From Clostridia bacterium (lineage in GTDB: Bacteria > Bacillota > Clostridia > Christensenellales > Aristaeellaceae), in NCBI GenBank assembly GCA_017428385.1, contig JAFRQX010000041.1, positions 48,445 to 112,444 on the forward strand: DNA of 64,000 nt, in the 5' to 3' direction. This document shows, one piece after another, positions 9,931-17,507 of the stretch. A program made the position numbers and the translations under genes. The first letter of the stretch is position 1. Each line of letters begins with the position of its first letter. Below the pieces are notes generated by a model. It saw only the letters and a list, made by a program, of their open reading frames with translations, did not search any database and was not told the DNA's origin.

Positions 9931-10958
9931 CTGGTTTCCTCCTCTGTTTTCAGGTTTATCAGCAGCTCAGCGCCCTGCCGGGCCAGTCCATCCTCCAGAT
10001 GGGCAGAATTTGCGCCAAGATACAGACGGTAGGTGTTTTCCGGGGTGTAAAGGATCCATGTATTAGCAACGGAAACCCCGGTTTCCGGATCATGGACGGT
10101 AACGCTTTCCTCCCCGGGAGCAAACCAGTCCGCAAACTGTTCCAGGTCGCTGTCCGGAACGATATAGAGATCGGCAGCCCGGAGCGCGTCCGAGCCGAAC
10201 ATGGCGTAGGTGAAGGGATGAACCTGCACCATACGGATGGGGGAGGACAGGCCCTTTTCAAGCAGGGATGCCAGCTGGATTTCATTTTGCACTTCCCCGT
10301 CCACATAGAGGGTCAGTTTATTGGCCGGGACAGTATCTGTAATCTGATAGAACACAAAACTGGAGAAGAAAACAGCAACCAGCGCCCAGAGGCCCAGCAG
10401 GGGCAGAAGCTTTCCCAGCTGCATCCTGGCAGGACGGCGGGCTGCATTGTCCTTCGCTGTTTCCACAGGAACCTGTTCCAGCGTCTCCACACCGGCGATA
10501 TAGCTGTGAGCCAATGCCAGGCGCACCAGGCTTCCGTCCGGAGGCATCCGGGAAATCCAACGCTCATCCAGGTTCAGCCGGGCTGGTTCTGCCTCTCCGG
10601 TATCCAGCAGGATCTTGCGGATCCGGATGCTTTTCGGAATCCGGATGGATTCCCGGGTCAGGGTGATCCGCCCTTCCCGGAAATCCTTTTCGCCCTTCAG
10701 GAGCATATCCAGGTGTCCGGCCTGGGTGCGGGCTTCCTTTATACCCAGCTGATAAACGACAATGCAGATCCATCCCATGACGACAGTGACAGCCATGAGG
10801 ACCAGGTGAAGCGTATTGGCGTTTTCCGTGCGTACGAGCAGGCACAGCACGATGAACGCGATGAGGGCTAAAACAATCAGAATCCGGAAGGCGACGGTCA
10901 GCCGTTTATCACGGGTTTTCCATGCGGACAGTTCCGCTTCCGTACTAAACCATTCCAT
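9927..10958 (-). CDS. Three-TM membrane protein of unknown function, coupled to GH53
   Basis: I do not recognise this 343-residue protein. The start is placed at ATG 10958 (MEWFSTEAEL), preceded by AAAAAAGGATG; the open frame extends 46 codons further but without a better start. Two membrane segments lie at about residues 20-65, followed by a 120-residue cytoplasmic-looking domain. A third segment follows (about 185-210), then an extracellular domain of about 130 residues. This ends with a repeated theme of possible ligand-binding strands (A-D-L-Y-I-V-P-D-S-D). It is first in an operon with the galactanase (4-bp overlap), so it may sense or anchor something related to galactan use. That role is inference only. 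Confidence 0.7.
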   Translation of the reverse strand: MEWFSTEAELSAWKTRDKRLTVAFRILIVLALIAFIVLCLLVRTENANTLHLVLMAVTVVMGWICIVVYQLGIKEARTQAGHLDMLLKGEKDFREGRITLTRESIRIPKSIRIRKILLDTGEAEPARLNLDERWISRMPPDGSLVRLALAHSYIAGVETLEQVPVETAKDNAARRPARMQLGKLLPLLGLWALVAVFFSSFVFYQITDTVPANKLTLYVDGEVQNEIQLASLLEKGLSSPIRMVQVHPFTYAMFGSDALRAADLYIVPDSDLEQFADWFAPGEESVTVHDPETGVSVANTWILYTPENTYRLYLGANSAHLEDGLARQGAELLINLKTEEETR

Positions 10959-10994
10959 ATATACGGTACATCCTTTTTTCGCTTGATTAACCGC

Positions 10995-11023
10995 AATATA
11001 GCATTTTTTCCCTTCCTTGACAA
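10995..11023 (-). promoter_or_regulatory. Promoter of the membrane protein-galactanase operon, overlapping a divergent -35
   Basis: On the minus strand, TTGTCA-N17-TATATT, with an extended TGC before the -10. The -35 shares the bases TTGACAA with a plus-strand TTGACA (11017-11022) that could serve the divergent amylase gene, whose -10 is poor. The two promoters would compete for one site. Confidence 0.7.
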
Positions 11024-11079
11024 CCGGTCTGCTTTGGTTCATGATACAAGGGAAAGCTGCGGAAAGAGGAGGAATAACT

Positions 11080-12648
11080 GTGAAACGACTGGTCATCCTG
11101 CTTTTGGTTCTGGTACTGTTGAGCGGTGTTTCCGCCGCTGAGGAAAAGGGTCTGGATATGACAGATAATTATCGGGTGTTCTATGAAATCTTTGTCGGTT
11201 CCTTTTCAGATTCCAACGGGGACGGCACCGGAGATCTGCGGGGCGTTATCAACCGGATGGACTACCTGAACGATGGGGATCCGGTTTCAGGCAAGAGCCT
11301 GGGAATAGAGGGAATCTGGCTGACGCCGGTTTTCGCCTCTCCGTCCTATCATAAATACGACGTGACCAATTATTATCAGATTGATCCGGCTTTCGGCACG
11401 GAGGAGGACCTGAAGGAACTGATTTCCCTGTGCCATGAGCGGGGCGTGAAACTGATCCTGGACCTGCCGCTGAACCACACGGGCGAAAACAATGAGTGGT
11501 TCATCAACTTCCGGAAGGCGCACCAGGCAGGGGATATCGATGATCCCTTCTACAACTTCTATACATGGATGCCTTCCGAGGAACCGGCGCCCGCCGGCAG
11601 GCGCTTTCGGAACATGAGCAGTCTGTCGCTGAAGGTGGAGGCCAATTTCTCCGACCAGATGCCGGAACTGAACTTCGACAATGAGCAGGTACGGCAGGCG
11701 GTGCTGGACGTTGCGGCCTACTGGCTGAATCTGGGCGTGGATGGATTCCGGTTTGACGCCGCGAAATATCCCTACTACGGCGAACATGAAAAGAATGCCG
11801 AGTTCTGGGTATGGTACATGGATGAACTGAAGAAGATCAATCCGGATATCTATACCGTGGCGGAGGTCTGGGACGGGGACGCCATTACGGACCGTTACCT
11901 GAAAGCTTTCAACTGCTTCCATTTCTCCACGGCCATGGTGGAGGGCCTGATCGCGGAAACCGCCCTGGGCGGAGACGTGAACCGGTTTGTGCAGGCCACC
12001 CAGTCCTATCTGGATAACATCCACGCCATCAATCCTGAGGCGATGAACATTCCGTTTATTGCAAACCATGACACAGACCGGGCGGCGGGATTCCTGACCG
12101 TAGCCAGCGGCAGTATGCATATGGCGGCGAACCTGTATATCCTGATGCCCGGATCTCCCTTCATCTACTACGGTGAGGAAATCGGCCTGCGGGGCTCCAG
12201 GGGCGGAGCCAACACTGACGCAAACCGGCGGCTGGCCATGTTCTGGGGAGACGATGATACAGTACAGGATCCGGTGGGAAGCAACTACGACAAGTCCAAG
12301 TTCTCCTCGGTGGCAGACCGGGAAAAGAACAGCTCCTCGATCCTGTGGCACTACCGGAAGCTGATTGCGCTCCGGAAGGCCAATCCGGAGATTGCCAGGG
12401 GCGAATACACGGCCCTGAACTTCAAAAACACAAAGCTGGGCGGCTTCCTGTGCACGCTGGACGGCAGCACAGTCGGCGTGTTCCACAACACAACGGAGAA
12501 GACGCTGAAGGTGGACCTGGCGGAAGCAACAGATCAGCGCTTCACGGAAATCACCGCGTTCCTGTCTGTGGATCCTTTCGAAGGATACGCGGAGCTGGAC
12601 GGAACGGTGCTGACGCTGGGTGGACAGACGAGCGCGGTCTTAAGATAA
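11080..12648 (+). CDS. Secreted GH13 alpha-amylase family glycosidase
   Basis: This 522-residue extracellular enzyme acts on alpha-glucans such as starch or maltodextrin. A GTG start at 11080 is chosen because GAGGAGG lies 6-7 bp upstream and it gives a clean signal peptide (residues 1-19, ending G-V-S-A-A). The GH13 barrel shows Asp226 (nucleophile, G-F-R-F-D-A-A), Glu262 (acid/base, V-A-E-V-W) and His330-Asp331 (N-H-D-T-D), all three catalytic carboxylates. A C-terminal beta domain fills the last 80 residues. It is divergent from the galactanase operon and close to the MalEFG-like importer, consistent with oligosaccharide feeding. Exact specificity (amylase or neopullulanase-like) is open. 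Confidence 0.9.
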   Translation: MKRLVILLLVLVLLSGVSAAEEKGLDMTDNYRVFYEIFVGSFSDSNGDGTGDLRGVINRMDYLNDGDPVSGKSLGIEGIWLTPVFASPSYHKYDVTNYYQIDPAFGTEEDLKELISLCHERGVKLILDLPLNHTGENNEWFINFRKAHQAGDIDDPFYNFYTWMPSEEPAPAGRRFRNMSSLSLKVEANFSDQMPELNFDNEQVRQAVLDVAAYWLNLGVDGFRFDAAKYPYYGEHEKNAEFWVWYMDELKKINPDIYTVAEVWDGDAITDRYLKAFNCFHFSTAMVEGLIAETALGGDVNRFVQATQSYLDNIHAINPEAMNIPFIANHDTDRAAGFLTVASGSMHMAANLYILMPGSPFIYYGEEIGLRGSRGGANTDANRRLAMFWGDDDTVQDPVGSNYDKSKFSSVADREKNSSSILWHYRKLIALRKANPEIARGEYTALNFKNTKLGGFLCTLDGSTVGVFHNTTEKTLKVDLAEATDQRFTEITAFLSVDPFEGYAELDGTVLTLGGQTSAVLR

Positions 12649-12717
12649 TGAAGAATGAAAAATGAAAAATGAAGAATTAAATGTTTTTCTGAATACCGTG
12701 ATGCGGTATTCAGAAAA
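12647..12717 (+). repeat. Heptad array followed by a 14-bp hairpin (amylase-dipeptidase gap)
   Basis: Units AATGAAG, AATGAAA, AATGAAA, AATGAAG and AATTAAA (12647-12681) begin at the amylase stop codon. A perfect 14-bp stem (12685-12698 with 12704-12717, loop TGATG) follows and ends just before the RBS of the next gene. There is no U-tract. Here the palindrome is on the downstream side of the array, unlike the gene-end type. Confidence 0.85.
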
Positions 12718-12737
12718 GAAAACGGAGGAAGAAAATA

Positions 12738-14201
12738 ATGCCCTGTACAACAGTGCTGGTGGGACGGAAAGCCAGCAACGACGGTTCCACAATGATCGCC
12801 CGGACGGACGACGGCCACTTTGACGTGAAGAAGCTGATCAAGGTGAACCCCAAGGATCAGCCGAAGAAATACAAGAGCAAGATTTCCCACGTGGAGATTG
12901 ACCTGCCGGAGAATCCGCTGGGCTACACTTCCTGCCCCAGCGTGGATCCGAAAGAAGGAATCTGGGCGGCCACGGGGATCAACGAGGCTAACGTAGGCAT
13001 GACCGCCACGGAGACCATCACCTCCAATCCCCGGGTGCTGGCAGCGGATCCGCTGGTGGTATACCGGAAGGCAAAAAGCCGGAAGGAAAAGGACGTTCCC
13101 GGCGGTATCGGGGAAGAAGACATTGTGGTGCTGGTGCTGCCCTATATCCGCACAGCCCGGGAAGGCGTGGAGCGGCTGGGAAAACTGCTGGAGCAGTACG
13201 GAACCTATGAATCCAACGGCATCGCCTTCAACGACGAGCATGAGGTCTGGTGGCTGGAAACCATCGGCGGACATCACTGGATGGCCCGGCGGATTCCGGA
13301 AGACCGGGTGGTCATTATGCCGAACCAGTTCGGCATGGATGAGTTTGACCTGAAGGACGCCTTCGACAAGCAGGAAGCGCATCTGTGCTCCGCAGACCTG
13401 AAGGAGTTCATCCGGGATAATCACCTGGACCTGAACCAGGACGGAAAGTTCAATCCGCGGAATATCTTCGGCAGCCGCCGGGATATGGATCATATCTACA
13501 ATACACCCCGGGCCTGGTTCATGGGCCGGTACCTGACCCCGACGGGCTACAGCTGGGACGGACCGAACGCGGAATTCACCCCGGAAAGCGATAATATTCC
13601 CTGGAGCCTGAAGCCGGACCGGAAGGTGGCGGCGGAGGACGTGAAATACATGCTGTCCAGCCACTACCAGGGAACTCCCTACGATCCCTATATCGGACGG
13701 GACACTGGCTGCCGGGGGATGTACCGGTCCATCGGCATCAACCGGACCGGGGTGACCAGCATCTGCCAGATCCGGCCGGACGTTCCGGACGCTATTAAGG
13801 GAATCGAATGGATTGTATTCGGTTCCACGACCTTCGGAGCCGCCCTGCCGGTGTACACGAACGTCAGCGTGATGCCGGACTACCTGAGCAAGGTGACGCT
13901 GGATACTTCCACGGAGAACTACTACTGGAGCAGCCGGCTGATCGGCGCGCTGGCGGATCCCTGCTATGCTTCCACCGTACAGAATATCGAACGGTATGAA
14001 CTGACCGTGATGACAAAAGCCCGGACGCTGATCCGGGAATACGACCGGAAGATGACGGAATCCGGCAATTTCTCCCTGACGGAAGAAGCCAATGAGAAGC
14101 TCAGCGCCATGGCGAAGGAGGAGACGATCTCCACCCTGAACAAGGTGCTGCTGACAGCCAGCGAAAAGATGAAGAACGGCTATAACCTGGCGGACAACTG
14201 A
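12738..14201 (+). CDS. Peptidase family C69 dipeptidase
   Basis: This 487-residue N-terminal-nucleophile hydrolase belongs to the C69 (PepD/dipeptidase A) family and cleaves a range of dipeptides in the cytoplasm. The protein begins M-P-C-T-T-V-L-V-G, with Cys3 becoming the catalytic N-terminal residue after removal of the preceding residues. The T-D-D-G motif near residue 25 and the V-W-W-L-E-T signature around residue 170 fit the family. RBS CGGAGG lies upstream of the ATG. It has no signal peptide. A bidirectional terminator follows, so it is probably a single-gene unit or read through from the amylase. Confidence 0.9.
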   Translation: MPCTTVLVGRKASNDGSTMIARTDDGHFDVKKLIKVNPKDQPKKYKSKISHVEIDLPENPLGYTSCPSVDPKEGIWAATGINEANVGMTATETITSNPRVLAADPLVVYRKAKSRKEKDVPGGIGEEDIVVLVLPYIRTAREGVERLGKLLEQYGTYESNGIAFNDEHEVWWLETIGGHHWMARRIPEDRVVIMPNQFGMDEFDLKDAFDKQEAHLCSADLKEFIRDNHLDLNQDGKFNPRNIFGSRRDMDHIYNTPRAWFMGRYLTPTGYSWDGPNAEFTPESDNIPWSLKPDRKVAAEDVKYMLSSHYQGTPYDPYIGRDTGCRGMYRSIGINRTGVTSICQIRPDVPDAIKGIEWIVFGSTTFGAALPVYTNVSVMPDYLSKVTLDTSTENYYWSSRLIGALADPCYASTVQNIERYELTVMTKARTLIREYDRKMTESGNFSLTEEANEKLSAMAKEETISTLNKVLLTASEKMKNGYNLADN

Positions 14202-14220
14202 GCCGGAAAACCGTATGAAG

Positions 14221-14256
14221 AAACCCGCCCGTTCGGGATGAACGGGCGGGTTTTTA
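14221..14256. terminator. Bidirectional terminator between dipeptidase and pmbA
   Basis: The stem AAACCCGCCCGTTC pairs with GAACGGGCGGGTTT around a 5-nt loop, with T5 on the right. It separates two convergent genes. Confidence 0.92.
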
Positions 14257-14272
14257 CTATAACCGAAAATAA

Positions 14273-15565
14273 TCAGGCGTTATCCACGCCGGTGACGGTG
14301 ACGCCCTGCAGGCGGGTGACGGAAGGAATCAGCATGGTGTTATACTGCCGGGATTCCTTCGAGAAACGCATGGTTTTCAGCAGTTCAGGGAAGCTGCCGG
14401 AGACGGAACCGCCGCAGACAGGGGTAACTTTGCCGCCCTGGTGCAGATAGGCCAGACGGATTTCACCGGCAATGTCGCCTGTGATGCTGTCCACCTGAAA
14501 ATCGGAAAACTCCACAACCTCCAGGAAGTCGCCGGTGCGGAGATCCGCTTCGGATTCCGTTCCGCCGATCACCTCAATATTGGAAGGAATGAAGGACGAT
14601 TCCATGCCCAGGTACTGGCTGAACTGGCGGCCGCCCATATAACTGACAGCCTTGCCGTGGTCGATCAGGGTGAGGTCCCGGATGGGAGCGCCTTCTTCGT
14701 CATAAGCCACATTGCGGGAAGAGTTGGGCAGGGAACGCACGGAGCACATGGTCAGGTTTTCCGGCGCGACCATATCCCCGATCTTCCAGTCGGACATGCC
14801 GCGGTATACCATGGACGCATACAGCTTCGAAGCAAAGAAGCGGTACAGCTCCACAGACGGATCGGTCGCAAAAACCACATCCGGTTTGTCCAGCGCGGGG
14901 GTGGGGACGGTAATCAGCCGGTCCCGGCCATAGGTGAGGGTTTCCTTCAGTTCCCGGGTCAGCTGCTCCCGGTCACAGGTGCCGGCTTTGAGCATACGAT
15001 ACAGCTCGATTTCGTGACCGTCTTTCCGGGCGTTGATGACCGCTTCCACCATGGAAGACGGATGGACGGTGGTTACGTCAATGCCTTCGCTGTTCAGGAA
15101 ATGGCGGGTGATTTTATTGACATAGATTTCATAGCTGTTCAGGTCTTCCGTGACAGTTTCCGGTATAGAGGCGAGGGTGCGGATGAAATCACCGCTGATA
15201 GCTTCCAGGTCAATATTTTCCGCCTGGCCTTTGGTTTCCGCCTGGCAGGGCTTATTCAGCGTATAGAAGGGATTGCGCACATAGGAAGCGTCACTGCACA
15301 GACCTTCCACGGCCCGGCGCATTTCTTCTTCTGTGGCATCAGAAGGGATGGACGCGCTCGCGGAACCGAGACAATCGTCAAACTTTTTATACACTTTGAC
15401 GTTGAAAGTGCGCACATCCTTGGCCCGGTGCTGGTCCAGGCTATGACGGATGAAGTAAAACTCCCAGCCCTTTTCTTCTTCATCCGCGACTTCCCAGGCA
15501 TCAGCCCCGGAAGTTTTCAACACATTCAGCAGCGTATCAAGCGCTGTTTTTTTCATATCAGCCAT
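14273..15565 (-). CDS. pmbA: PmbA/TldE, partner of TldD protease
   Basis: This 430-residue protein is the TldE/PmbA subunit, which with TldD forms a heterodimeric metalloprotease that degrades unfolded or modified peptides (microcin maturation and CcdA degradation in E. coli). It lacks the H-E-x-x-x-H zinc motif, as expected for the E subunit. The ATG at 15565 shares a base with the tldD stop (TAATG), so translation is coupled. The track of conserved glycines near the C terminus (G-G-S-V-S-G-S) is typical. The frame extends 19 codons further upstream, inside tldD; the overlap start is better supported. Confidence 0.9.
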   Translation of the reverse strand: MADMKKTALDTLLNVLKTSGADAWEVADEEEKGWEFYFIRHSLDQHRAKDVRTFNVKVYKKFDDCLGSASASIPSDATEEEMRRAVEGLCSDASYVRNPFYTLNKPCQAETKGQAENIDLEAISGDFIRTLASIPETVTEDLNSYEIYVNKITRHFLNSEGIDVTTVHPSSMVEAVINARKDGHEIELYRMLKAGTCDREQLTRELKETLTYGRDRLITVPTPALDKPDVVFATDPSVELYRFFASKLYASMVYRGMSDWKIGDMVAPENLTMCSVRSLPNSSRNVAYDEEGAPIRDLTLIDHGKAVSYMGGRQFSQYLGMESSFIPSNIEVIGGTESEADLRTGDFLEVVEFSDFQVDSITGDIAGEIRLAYLHQGGKVTPVCGGSVSGSFPELLKTMRFSKESRQYNTMLIPSVTRLQGVTVTGVDNA

Positions 15566-17010
15566 TATCCCAGCCTCACTTTCGCTTTCAGATAGGGGCC
15601 GCCGTCGGCAACTTTGACCCATTCCTTATGACCTTTGCCGCAGGCGCCGGAGCCGAAGCTTTCCCGGTCGGTGGATACCATGGAAACAGAACCCAGCAGA
15701 TCCGGCACATAGCCGGTCATAACCAGGGGAGAGACCACTTTGCCGGTCAGCTTGCCGTTGATGATCTCATAACCCCGGTCCAGGATGCACTGGATGCCCC
15801 AGTGTTTGGGATCCTCCATGCCGGACTGCATCCCCTCCAGCAGGTAGCCTTTTTCGATGGAGGCAATCATCTCGTCCAGAGTACTGGTGCCGGAATCGAA
15901 CATGGTGTTGGTCATGCGGGTATAGACTTTATGAGAGAAGCTTTCCCGTTTGCCGTTGCCGGTGGGCTGAACGCCCAGACGCAGGGCGCTGAGCGCGTCG
16001 CAGATACCGCTGCGCAGGATGCCCCGATCGATTTCCGTGACATCTCCCGCAGGAGTGCCTTCATCGTCAAAGGCGTAAGAAGTGACATCCTCCACGCAAA
16101 GGGCGCCCTCGTGCATGGTGACCATGTCTGAACCGACGCGTTTGCCGATGTAATCCGCGCCCAGGGCACGCCCCTTGACGAACATGTCCATCTCCACGCC
16201 ATGACCGAAGGCTTCATGCGCAATCAAGCCGGTGACTTCCGGCGCGGTGATGACGTCATATTCCCCGGGAACAATGCGCTCGGCGGAGACCAGATCTTTC
16301 GCGATTCGAAGGACTTCGGGGATTTTGTCCTCCACATGATCGAACAGTTCCGGTCCCTTTCGGCCGGACAGAGAGGTATAGGCAAAATCCGTGCGCTCTT
16401 CTCCGGCTACCAGGGCGTAAGTCATTCCTTCACTGAAGGTGTAGGACTGGCGCAGATCCTGATGTTCGGTCAGGAACATCTTGCAGACGTGAGTGGAACA
16501 GGCCCGGACCTGGAAGTCAATGAGCTTCAGGCCTTGATCCGCCCCGGCTTTCATGCCCTGGTCCGATACGGCGGACAGCTTGTCCACCATGGAAGAAATA
16601 CTCTCTTCCTCCGGCAGGCGGCCGGTTTCCATCTCCGTGAAGATGGTGCGGGGTTCGTCCGGCAGGATGCCGGTTTCATAGGCCTTGACACCGGCGGCAT
16701 TCATCAGGCGCAGCTGAGCGTCAAGTTCCCGGGTGATGCTTTCAAAGGTTTCCTTTGCATTGGCCGGATCAAAACCGGTGAAGGCAGACTCGGCATAGAG
16801 GCCGTTTTTGTACACCCGGACAACCGTGCCGCGCTCGGTGGCAATGGTTTCACGGGATACAGACTTGGACCGCTGTGAAATGGCAACGGTAAAACCGACG
16901 GAGTCCGTGGACAGGACAGACACGTAATCGTACCTCCCGCGGAGCAGGGCGATCAGTTCCTTCAGTCCGGGAGCGATCCCATTCAGATAAGAAGAAAAAG
17001 GTGCTTTCAT
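15565..17010 (-). CDS. tldD: TldD metalloprotease
   Basis: This 481-residue catalytic subunit of the TldD/PmbA protease carries the zinc motif His265-Glu266-x-x-x-His270 (A-H-E-A-F-G-H-G). The start at ATG 17010 has RBS AAAAGGAG 6-7 bp upstream; an earlier in-frame ATG at 17055 lacks one. The enzyme is cytoplasmic and acts on small unfolded peptides threaded into the dimer. It is first in a two-gene operon with pmbA, read from a clear promoter at 17047-17075. Confidence 0.93.
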   Translation of the reverse strand: MKAPFSSYLNGIAPGLKELIALLRGRYDYVSVLSTDSVGFTVAISQRSKSVSRETIATERGTVVRVYKNGLYAESAFTGFDPANAKETFESITRELDAQLRLMNAAGVKAYETGILPDEPRTIFTEMETGRLPEEESISSMVDKLSAVSDQGMKAGADQGLKLIDFQVRACSTHVCKMFLTEHQDLRQSYTFSEGMTYALVAGEERTDFAYTSLSGRKGPELFDHVEDKIPEVLRIAKDLVSAERIVPGEYDVITAPEVTGLIAHEAFGHGVEMDMFVKGRALGADYIGKRVGSDMVTMHEGALCVEDVTSYAFDDEGTPAGDVTEIDRGILRSGICDALSALRLGVQPTGNGKRESFSHKVYTRMTNTMFDSGTSTLDEMIASIEKGYLLEGMQSGMEDPKHWGIQCILDRGYEIINGKLTGKVVSPLVMTGYVPDLLGSVSMVSTDRESFGSGACGKGHKEWVKVADGGPYLKAKVRLG

Positions 17011-17046
17011 GAAAGTTCTCCTTTTCTCATATATTGCGACAAAAGC

Positions 17047-17075
17047 ATTGTACAAAGGGGTGAAAGGGAAGTCAA
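17047..17075 (-). promoter_or_regulatory. tldD-pmbA promoter
   Basis: On the minus strand, TTGACT-N17-TACAAT. The -35 is part of TTGACTTCCC, a 10-mer also found in the two divergent promoters at 24.4-24.5 kb. Confidence 0.82.
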
Positions 17076-17507
17076 ATTAAAATCAGCTTAAGCATATGAA
17101 TACTGTGGACAGTATACAAAAGACAGTATCCGGAAGACAGAGAAAGCACAGATCGGGTTATGAAGCAGTTGTTGAGGTGCGGATTGCGGTCAATGCTTTA
17201 CAGCCATTGAAAATGCTGAATTCACAACATTTTACGAAATCCCAATTTATGGTAGTTGTACTCTGCCAGAAACACAAGCTGTGCGGATTGCAATTTATAC
17301 AACGGTATGTTAGAATAATCCCACGATTTTTGATCTAGAAGGGGAGTCTTGCCTGAGTGGCATCTTTTACCACGGATGATTTGGGGAGAACCCCGTTAAT
17401 ACAAATTCATAGACTAGGTTTATACCATTTTTTTGTGATGTGTTAGGTTATTCATCAGGGGCGCACCCTGATCGATAATATACAAAAATAGAAAGGATAG
17501 ATCCACA
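17076..17507 (+). other. Noncoding region upstream of the peptide importer, with possible decayed coding remnant
   Basis: About 430 bp hold no convincing gene. An 80-codon frame (17096-17338) has atypical AT-rich codon use and no RBS. Another frame over 17225-17311 reads E-F-T-T-F-Y-E-I-P-I-Y-G and later A-V-R-I-A-I-Y, and GTGCGGATTGC occurs twice (17177-17187 and 17281-17291), hinting at a degraded coding remnant. From about 17323 the DNA is the likely oppA leader (185 nt), with small hairpins including GGGGAGAACCCC and ATCAGGG/CCCTGAT at 17454-17472. No known riboswitch class was recognised. Confidence 0.4.
17288..17316 (+). promoter_or_regulatory. Candidate promoter of the oligopeptide importer operon
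   Basis: TTGCAA-N17-TAGAAT. It implies a leader of about 185 nt before the oppA start at 17508, long enough for structure-based control. Confidence 0.6.

Noticed and set aside
17096..17338. 80-codon frame before oppA
   Set aside because: No RBS, odd composition, overlaps the probable promoter; treated as noncoding or a remnant.
17323..17507. Known riboswitch in the oppA leader
   Set aside because: None of the conserved cores I know (guanidine, glycine, SAM, cyclic di-GMP, lysine) could be matched.
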